64,000 nt of DNA from Eubacteriaceae bacterium (GTDB taxonomy: Bacteria > Bacillota > Clostridia > Eubacteriales > Eubacteriaceae). Made by a program: the position numbers and the translations under genes. The stretch lies in the NCBI GenBank assembly GCA_017405085.1, contig JAFRBB010000029.1, forward strand, positions 16,999-80,998, in the 5' to 3' direction. Within the stretch, counting starts at the first letter, position 1; the number at the start of each line of letters is the position of its first letter. Shown here one piece after another: positions 37,249 through 44,490 of this stretch. The notes beneath the pieces are model-generated. The model had not been told where the DNA came from, did not search any database, and saw nothing but the letters and a program-made list of their open reading frames with translations.

Positions 37249-38022
37249 ATGAAAAAGTATTTTGATTTAACAGGACAGGTCGCGATCGTCACGGGATGCT
37301 CCACGGGGCTGGGTGTGCAAATGGCGAAAGCCCTTGCCAATCAAGGCGCCATTATCGTTCCCATTGCCCGCAGACAAAATTTAATCGAGGAAGTCGCCAA
37401 AGAAATCACCGATGAATTCGGTGTCGAAACGTTCCCGCTTCGCTGCGACATCACCGATACGGCAATGGTTGATCAAATGGTTGATCAAGTTATGGAAAAG
37501 TTCGGCCGCATTGATATTTTGGTCAATAACGCCGGAACCGGCGCTGTCGCGCCCGCCGAGGAAATCACCGACGAGCAATTCGAAAACGAAATGAACATCG
37601 ACTTGTTTGGTAGTTTCCGCGTGGCCAGAGCGGTTGCCAAAAAAGCGATGATTCCCGCTAAATACGGCCGTGTCATCAACATCGCTTCCATGTATGGTTT
37701 GGTCGGGAATAAGATTGCCGGTTCCGCCCCGTATCACGCAGCCAAAGGCGGTGTCGTCAACTTGACCAGAGCCCTCGCTTCGGAATGGGGTAAATACAAT
37801 ATCACCGCCAACGCCATCTGCCCCGGCTATTTCTATACACCCCTAACCAAAGAAACCCTGGATTCCGATTTCTTCCAGGAAAACGCCAAGACCATGATTC
37901 CCGAAGAACGTTATGGGAATGAAGGCGAGCTGGACTCCGCCGTTCTCTTCCTGGCCGCTCCGGAATCAAGCTATGTCACCGGGGTTAACCTTCCCGTCGA
38001 TGGCGGCTATACCGCGATGTAA
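37249..38022 (+). CDS. Short-chain dehydrogenase/reductase (gluconate 5-dehydrogenase-like)
   Basis: 257 residues. The cofactor motif TGCSTGLG, NNAG, catalytic Ser in INIASMYG and Tyr-xxx-Lys in YHAAKGG are intact, and the C-terminus VTGVNLPVDGGY is standard. Overall layout is that of gluconate 5-dehydrogenase/KduD-type enzymes, which interconvert keto- and hydroxy-sugar acids; no sugar-acid genes are adjacent, so the substrate is uncertain. ATG 37249 follows AAAGGATT; an ATG at 37228 lacks a site. Confidence 0.85.
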   Translation: MKKYFDLTGQVAIVTGCSTGLGVQMAKALANQGAIIVPIARRQNLIEEVAKEITDEFGVETFPLRCDITDTAMVDQMVDQVMEKFGRIDILVNNAGTGAVAPAEEITDEQFENEMNIDLFGSFRVARAVAKKAMIPAKYGRVINIASMYGLVGNKIAGSAPYHAAKGGVVNLTRALASEWGKYNITANAICPGYFYTPLTKETLDSDFFQENAKTMIPEERYGNEGELDSAVLFLAAPESSYVTGVNLPVDGGYTAM

Positions 38023-38107
38023 GCCGCGAGCGAGACGAGCGGCACCCCGCGAGGGACAGCCGTTCCGAGCGGATGTTTTGAGCATAGCGAGAAAACTGAC
38101 CAAAATA

Positions 38108-38187
38108 GGTTCTTTCGACAGCTTTTCGCGAGAGAACCCTTCAGTCGCCTTCGGCGACAGCTCCCCTTATCAAGGGGAGCCTTTTTG
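38108..38187. repeat. Palindromic dispersed repeat (REP/MITE-like) of three hairpins
   Basis: Three hairpins stand in tandem: GGTTCTTT/AGAGAACC, GTCGCC-TTC-GGCGAC and GCTCCCCTT/AAGGGGAGC, then CTTTTTG. From memory, the AAGGGGAGC...GTCGCC...GGCGAC combination recurs as a dispersed element in many Eubacteriales genomes. The last hairpin plus T run may also terminate the SDR transcript. Only one copy is seen in this window. Confidence 0.65.
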
Positions 38188-38213
38188 TACTCAGCAAGTC
38201 TATTTCCAATTTG

Positions 38214-38236
38214 AAATCCGGCTCTGCCGGGTTTTT
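38214..38236 (+). terminator. Terminator downstream of the repeat
   Basis: CCGGC-TCT-GCCGG followed by GTTTTT. Confidence 0.7.
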
Positions 38237-38257
38237 CATTTTTTGACATTTTCGCGA

Positions 38258-38285
38258 TTGACAAAACCAAACCATATGGTAAGAT
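38258..38285 (+). promoter_or_regulatory. Sigma-A promoter for the methyltransferase remnant
   Basis: TTGACA (38258-38263), 16-base spacer, TAAGAT (38280-38285). A near-consensus promoter still precedes a broken gene. Confidence 0.65.
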
Positions 38286-38324
38286 AAGACTAACATTTGA
38301 TTATTCAGAAAGTGAATTTTATCC

Positions 38325-38971
38325 ATGAAGACATCTGAGGAATATAAAGCCTTATCAATCAAAGAGTTTACCAAAGCGGCGGAAAAATATGAGTCGGATC
38401 ATCCGGCATTTATGAAATGTGCAAAAAGGATTATCCGCCTATTTTAAATGAAATTAAGAACGAACCCCATTTTGACTCGCTCCTTGACGCGGGATGCGGC
38501 ACGGCGCCGATGCTCTCCTTGCTTTGCGAAGCGTACCCCGGAAAATCTTACACCGGCATTGATTTGACACCGGCCATGATCGACAAAGCCAAAGCGAAAC
38601 ATCTGCCTAACACGACTTTTGTGGTCGGCGATTGTGAAAATCTTCCTTTCGAAGGCAATCGTTTTGACATTGTGATCAATTCGCAAAGTTTTCATCATTA
38701 TCCTAATCCTCAACAATTTTTTCACTCGGTGTATCGTGTGCTCAAACCCGGCGGATGCCTCATCCTCAGGGATAACACAGCACCCCCGGTCATCATGTGG
38801 TTTGTCAACCATGTGGAGTTGCCCTTGGCCAATTTGATTGGTCATGGTGACGTGAAAGCGCATTCCATTGGGGAAGTCAAGACCATGTGCGCGAACGCGG
38901 GTCTTTTAGTCGAAAAAATCGAAGCGCAAAAAGGGTTTAGATTACATTTGGTCGCGAGGAAACCCGATTAA
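38325..38971 (+). pseudogene. Class I SAM-dependent methyltransferase, frameshifted
   Basis: The N-terminus (MKTSEEYKALSIKEFTKAAE...ESDH) reads from ATG 38325 and the rest (IYEMCKKDYPPI, motif I LLDAGCGT, GIDLTPAMI, VVGDCENLPF, VLKPGGCLIL) reads two frames away up to 38971. Joining them needs one extra base near 38403, between DH and GIYEM. The combined product would be about 215 residues, a complete small methyltransferase of the ubiE-like fold. A shorter version from ATG 38417 would lack the N-terminal helices. A sequencing error is possible, but neighbouring genes are also damaged. Confidence 0.75.
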
Positions 38972-39074
38972 TCACCGGTTATCTTACCGTGATGGGGAAG
39001 GGGATTTATTATTCGAATCCAATCAGCCCCAAAACCGCGCGGTTTATGTTAAAAGCGATTGATGGTTTTATTCA

Positions 39075-39113
39075 GAAACCACGGATTCATATAATTTTTG
39101 AATCCGTGGTTTC
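39075..39113. repeat. 15-bp perfect inverted repeat
   Basis: GAAACCACGGATTCA (39075-39089) pairs perfectly with TGAATCCGTGGTTTC (39099-39113), loop TATAATTTT. No T run follows. It abuts the point where the next gene fragment begins, so it marks a junction or is the methyltransferase terminator. Confidence 0.7.
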
Positions 39114-39459
39114 GCGTTTAACCCTTCGTCCGGTTCCAACGCGAGCTCCTTTTTTTGATGGAGCTAAGCTGCTTATTGCCGCTGACTGTACGGCTTACGC
39201 ATATGCCAATATGCATGAGGACTTTATGCGAGGCAAAGTCACGATCATCGGATGTCCGAAGCTGGACGCGATGGACTATTCTGATAAGCTGACGGAGATC
39301 ATCCGCGATCATGTTATCAAAAGTGTGACGATTGCCCGTATGGAAGTTCCGTGCTGCGACGGTCTCCAGAGAGCGGCGGAAAACGCGCTCAGAAACAGCG
39401 GTAAATTCATCCCGTGGCAAGTCGTTACGATCTCCTGCGACGGCAACATGATCGAGTAA
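39114..39459 (+). pseudogene. C-terminal half of a ferredoxin-like 4Fe-4S protein
   Basis: The frame encodes RPVPTRAPFFDGAKLL, IAADCTAYAYANMHEDF, IGCPKLDAMDY and EVPCCDGLQRA, ending SGKFIPWQVVTISCDG. This matches, from memory, the conserved C-terminal domain of clostridial 4Fe-4S proteins whose N-terminal half has two ferredoxin clusters (CxxCxxCxxxC). Here that half is missing; the preceding in-frame sequence is unrelated and contains the inverted repeat. Codon use (GCG, CTG) differs from nearby genes. It is followed 12 bases later by the DUF2249 gene, with AAGGAGG between, so the original operon order survives. Confidence 0.65.
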
Positions 39460-39471
39460 GGAGGATTCATC

Positions 39472-40148
39472 ATGGAATGGAAAGATAAGATCGATTCTTT
39501 CAAGCAAATCGACGTCAGAGGCATTCAGGGCTATTTCTTTCAGGGTATTAAGAAACAGGCAACGCGGCTGCCTGCCGAAAATGGGCTGGAGATCATCCAA
39601 AGCTTCGATCCCATTCCTCTTTATGAAGTGATGGAGGGCCTTGGTTACGAGCATTTTACCGAACAAAAAGGACCCGCGGAGTTTCACGCCTACTTTTATC
39701 GCGCGGAAGTGAAGCGGGAGACGAAGGATATTCCGATGCGTCCGGCGGCGCTGACCAACATGCCTCTGATCGATGAGAATCTGGGCAATATTGCCGTTAG
39801 CTTTTGGGATCTGACTTGGAACGAAGAGAATCGGCATCTGCCCCCTATGAGATCAGGCTGCTCCTCTCTCTGACCAACGCAGTCAGCGCCGGACGGATGC
39901 GCCAGGCAACAAGAGAGCTTGTGAAGGCTTATATCCATGGGCTGGACAGTGCCGCTCTGGACGACGTGTTCGAGCTGCTGGTCTGGAATCAGGGCATCGG
40001 TTATTTCAGTTCCGAGATCGGCCCGTCAACGCTGTTTGCCGCCTACAAGACCATCAAGAACATGGAAAAGCAGGGCAGGGAATGCGGAGAGATCTGCGAG
40101 ACGCTCAAGGAGAAGTTCGGCGAGAAGAACCCGGATGTCAAAGTGTGA
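39472..40148 (+). pseudogene. DUF2249 domain protein, frameshifted at a C run
   Basis: The first part (GLEIIQSFDPIPLYEVME, GYEHFTEQ, EFHAYFYRAE) is a DUF2249 domain, a small SirA/TusA-like fold found with Fe-S or redox proteins. After ENRHLPP the frame changes; the second part (YEIRLLLSLTNAVSAGRM, NQGIGYFSSEIGPSTLF, EKFGEKNPDVKV) continues to 40148. The switch lies in a run of five C at 39841-39845; six C would restore one 225-residue frame. Codon use is rich in CTG, AAG and GAG, unlike the host core genes, which suggests transfer. A homopolymer sequencing error must be ruled out. Confidence 0.65.
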
Positions 40149-40468
40149 GTCTTAGAAATACCAAAAGCGAGGGCACTTAACTGATTGTCCTTGCTTTTGG
40201 TATGACTGTTATTGTGTCGGAGGGGATTTTCTGTGAAAGTGCTGAACACCAAAACGAGGACCGTTATTCCTCAAAACATCATTTTTTCACGAAAGGAACC
40301 GAAAGCCATGCGAAACAGGAAGCCCGCAACGCAACGCAACGCTGGCTAATACTGTCTATTTATGCCCGTTTGGGCGTTTTTTGCGTTAAAGATTTTCTAA
40401 AAAAAGAACATATTTTTTGTGCATGGTGTAACGCCGAACGTAATTTTTCACGACAAGGAGATTGACAG
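40149..40468 (+). terminator. Gap with an 18-bp hairpin and a second terminator
   Basis: ATACCAAAAGCGAGGGCA (40158-40175) pairs along all 18 positions (two G-U) with TGTCCTTGCTTTTGGTAT (40186-40203); no T run follows. Further on, GCCC-GTTT-GGGC with GTTTTTT (40364-40382) is a conventional terminator or attenuator before the surface-protein gene. GCAAC repeats three times near 40325-40340. No gene is visible. Confidence 0.65.
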
Positions 40469-43400
40469 ATGACGGAAAAGAAATTTCATTTTTCAGGGTG
40501 GAGCGGACACGCTTTTAAACACCGCGGTGTGAGAAAAAGCCTGTGTGTTTTTTTGCTTGTGGTGATAATTGGATTGTTGCCCGGATTTGGAGGCGTGTCA
40601 GCTCAGACGAGCTCGAACACAAACACCTATGACACGGGAAACTGGGTCATAAACAGCGATGGCACATTGGGCCTCAATGATGACGCCGTGACCAACGCCG
40701 TCAGAAATATTACCGGCGATGTCTCCTTGGTGTTGATTGGTACGGAGGGCAGAACGATCACGCTTCCGACAACTATTTTCGGCGTGATCGCGACAAAAAT
40801 CAGCAATGAGAAAGATGCCGCCTTGGTTTTATACAAAGGGAATAATTCCGGGCAAAAGGTGAAATAAATCTACCGTCAGCGCGATGCTGAAGCAAGTCTA
40901 GTTTTCTTCAGACACAACATCGGTCAACATTGCCGTAACGGATGGGGAAACTTCCATCGATGTGGCGAGCAATAGCTCGACATTCGGTATTATGAATGCC
41001 GGTGGCGAAGCGCATATCTACAAATATGAAGATAATAAAATTAGTTGGCTTGATGCTTATCATTACGCAGTAACCGGTGCTGGAACGTTGGGTGGATTTA
41101 AAGGCTATTTAGCTACTGTAACGACTCAAAGAGAAGCTCTTTTACTATATAATTACCAGGAAAGTGTTGGTAAAGCAGGCCAAGAAGGTTGGTTGGCGCT
41201 ACGTCTATGCGTTATACAAGTGATAAAAATATAGACAATTATGATAATGTTCCTCCGAAAGACTTGGTAACACCGTCAAATTATGAAGTGCTCACGACGT
41301 ATAATACAAACCAAATAACTAAAGGTAATAGAATGGTGGGAACAAAAGGGGCGTATTATTGGTCGAATATAAAGAATGACGGGGATCGTTATAGAACGTA
41401 TTTCTATTGGGCTTGTGGACCGGAGATAGGTCAAATTTTAAATGATAAATCCCTATGGAATCCAGTAGCGAACGAGCCGAACAACAATGGGAGTGGAGGT
41501 GCGGGGGAATGCTGTGTAGCTGCTTCTTCACTGAACACGGTTCAGTTTAATGATAACATTGTGAACTGGTCAATACCCGGTTATTTTCTGGAATTTAGCG
41601 CTTACGATGGTGGCCTTACTTCAGGAACAACCTATAAATCGACAACGTTCTACAAGGTGAGTTATGATGCCAACGGTGGCTCAGGTGATGTGCCGCCATT
41701 TCAAACCAAATTTAAAGATCAGCCGATGACCCTTGCCGTCAATTCCGGAAATCTGACAAGATCAAATATGGGTTTCAACGGCTGGAACACGAAAGCGGAT
41801 GGGACCGACACGCACTATGATGCCGGTGAGGCACTGCCTGCCGACACAAACGAAGGTCTCACGCTCTATGCCGAGTGGGTCGATGATCCGGCGGCGACGC
41901 CGACGGTTATCGGACCTAAAGATAAAACGGTTGTCTATGGTGAAATAAGTGGCGATCTTCAAGTTGAAGCGTCATTGCCCGATGATGCAAAATCGAATCA
42001 CACATTGACCTATCAATGGTATGCCAGTCCGACGGACAGCACGACAGACGGAACGCCAATAGACGGCGAGACACAAGCGAGCTTCACCATTCCGACGGAC
42101 TTGAATCCCGGAAAATATTATTACTATTGCAAAGTGACCTCGACCGCAACTGACAAAGAAAACAGAAGAACCTCGGTGTTTTCCGATGTGGGCACCGTGA
42201 CGGTCGAAAAATTAGATTCTTCGGTAACAAATCCTCCGACTGCAAAAGAAAATCTGGCTTACAATGATTCTGAGCAAGAGCTGGTGTACGGAGGGGCAGC
42301 TTCTGGCGGTACTATGCAGTACGCCATCGGAACCGATGACACGACGCCCCCGACAACCGGCTGGGGAACAACAATCCCCAAAGGCACCGATGTCGGCCCC
42401 TACTATGTGTGGTACAAAGTCAAAGGAGACGGCAATCACAATGACGAGGAGCCTGCCTGTAAAACCGTCACGATCCATCCGAAGGCCATCAAAGTCACAG
42501 CGGAAGCGAAAAGCAAAAATTACGGCGAAGCCGATCCGCCGCTGACCTACACGGTTGATGAATTGGCTCCGGGCGTGACGATCACCGGCAGTTTGGAACG
42601 GGATCCGGGCGAAAACGCCGGAACCTATCCAATCCGAATCGGTAGCCTTGCCACTAATAGCGCGAATTATCGAATCGATTTTACACCGGCGCTTTTGACC
42701 ATTCACGCGTTGGATGCCACTGTGCAAAAACCGCCGACACCGAACGAACTGACCTATACCGGCGAAGCGCAAGACCTCATCAAACCCGGCGCGGCGAATG
42801 GCGGCACCATGCAATACGCCCTCGGCACCGACGGAATCACGCCGCCGACAGAAGGGTGGGGGACTGAAATTCCCGCCGGCACCGATGCTGGCACCTACAC
42901 GGTGTGGTATCGCGTCAAAGGTGACGGCTCACACCGTGATGTATCGCCGAGACCCATCAACGTCACCATCCTGCCCGGCGAACAACCGGCGCCTGTTGAT
43001 CCCCCTGAGCCGGCAAAGGTCACTTCCCATGAGATCACCGTGGACGCCAAACCCGACGAAGAATACAGCATCGACGACGGAAAAACTTGGGTGAAACCCA
43101 AAGACGGCGAAGACACCGTCACCTTTGGCGGACTCGATCCCGACAAGGAATACGCCATCATCGCCAGAAAAGCCGGCACGGATAACGAAAATCCATCACC
43201 CGCGTCGGCTCCGCTGGTGGTCACCACGCCCCTTGGCAAAGTCGAAACCGAAATTATCCTCGGAGAGGGGCTTGTTGGTCCGACGGTAGACGGCTTTGAT
43301 GACGCTTTCGCGAAAAAGCTCAACACGCCGAAGGATATCAAGGCTGTGGATGACGGAGCGACCATCACCTATACGCTGAAAGTCGATGGGCTAGACCATC

Positions 43401-43939
43401 CGCCGACAGGGGACAAAGCCCAATGTGAAAAAGCCGCGGCGGCCATCGGAAGAGGCGCGACAATCGGAAAATATTTCGACGTGTCACTTTATAAACAAAT
43501 TGGTGATGCCGAACCGGTGAAAGTCAACGATACCCACGGAAACATGGTCACTGTGTCCTTCGACATCCCGCCGGAATTGTTGCGGTTTTTCCCGAACGGG
43601 CAAAGAGAATTTTATGTAATCTGCATGAACGGCGGCAAAGCCGAACGCATTCCGGCAACGATCTCCGACAATCGTATTACCTTCCTGACAGACAAATTCT
43701 CCATTTATGCGCTGGCCTATCAAGATCCCGCGAGTCAAAACTCGGCAAATTCCAATAATCTGAATCATCCGAACGGCGGCGTCAATGGCGAAAGCACGAC
43801 GGACACCTCGGCCAAAACCGGTGTGTCGGGCAGTGATCGTCTGCAGGTCGCTCTATTCCTCATTGCGTTGGCAGCAGGAGGCGCGTTGCTGATTACCCTA
43901 ACTGCTTTTGTTCTCAAACGAAAAAAAGACAATCAATAA
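40469..43939 (+). pseudogene. Large cell-surface protein with C-type-lectin-like and Ig-like repeats, disrupted
   Basis: The 5' part has a basic signal peptide and a membrane helix (about residues 23-40), then beta-type sequence to a stop at 40867. Similar sequence resumes in another frame with a TAG at 40899-40901, then a C-type-lectin-like fold (GYLATVTTQREA, GQEGWL), which changes frame again near 41190 (GATSMRYTS, NPVANEPNNNG, YFLEF). From 41640 on it is intact: an InlB-type repeat, Ig/MBG-like domains, two related repeats (about 42218-42480 and 42716-42970), an Fn3-like domain, and a C-terminal SAKTG, membrane helix and KRKK tail typical of sortase substrates. Probably a decayed adhesin. 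Confidence 0.75.
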
Positions 43940-43943
43940 ACAG

Positions 43944-43973
43944 AAAAAGCACGGCGTCATGGTCGTGCTTTTT
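43944..43973 (+). terminator. Terminator after the surface protein gene
   Basis: AAAAAGCACG (43944-43953) pairs perfectly with CGTGCTTTTT (43964-43973). Confidence 0.85.
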
Positions 43974-44271
43974 GATATGTCATACCTTCGGAAACGTTCA
44001 AAACAGATTTCTTTGGTGAAAAAGGAAAACGCAATCACTTTTAGATCCGATTTTTAACGTTTTTTTCAATTCCAAGATCTTTATTCGCTTTTCATTTATA
44101 TACATTCTACTCCTTTTAGAGCCTAATATGTGTACAGTTTTTTGTCCTCTTCTCCATTTGCCAAGCATAAAAATTTGATAATTTCATCGTATCAACAAGA
44201 AATCACAAATAATTCTATAATATTTAAGAAATATTATTGAATTATTTTCAAGAATCTGATATCCTTTTAGC
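43974..44271 (+). promoter_or_regulatory. Promoter region of the five-gene AT-rich operon with palindrome
   Basis: About 300 AT-rich bases without a gene. TATAAT at 44216-44221 is a good -10, with no convincing -35. Overlapping it, TAATATTTAAGAAATATTA (44219-44237) is a near-perfect palindrome. It lies where a repressor would block the promoter, so self-control by one of the operon's DNA-binding proteins is possible. Confidence 0.5.
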
Positions 44272-44490
44272 ATGAAAAACAAAAAAGAGAATTTCAAAAG
44301 AGTTGCAGAGAATCGCACGAATAAGATTATCAATATGATTTCTTTATTGGGGAACCTCAATAACACTTCTTTTTATGAATATGAAGACGATGAGATAGAG
44401 GCAATTTTTGATGCTATTCAATCCGAGCTTGATAAACAGCATAAAAAGCTAAAAAAGAAAAATTCAGAAAAAAAAAGGTTCGAGTTATGA
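44272..44490 (+). CDS. Small conserved charged protein, first gene of candidate conflict operon
   Basis: 72 residues, Lys/Glu-rich. The core KRVAENRTNKIINMISLLGN and NTSFYEYEDDEIEAIFDAI resemble, from memory, small proteins with an 'AExRxxxxLxxIxxLGNLSNxxxYxY' pattern found at the head of some defence-type operons. Function unknown; the size suggests an adaptor or regulator. There is no obvious ribosome binding site before ATG 44272. Its stop overlaps the start of the next gene by 4 bases. Confidence 0.65.
   Translation: MKNKKENFKRVAENRTNKIINMISLLGNLNNTSFYEYEDDEIEAIFDAIQSELDKQHKKLKKKNSEKKRFEL

Noticed and set aside
40320..40345. GCAAC tandem copies as a CRISPR or satellite
   Set aside because: Only three 5-base copies, no spacers and no cas genes in the window.
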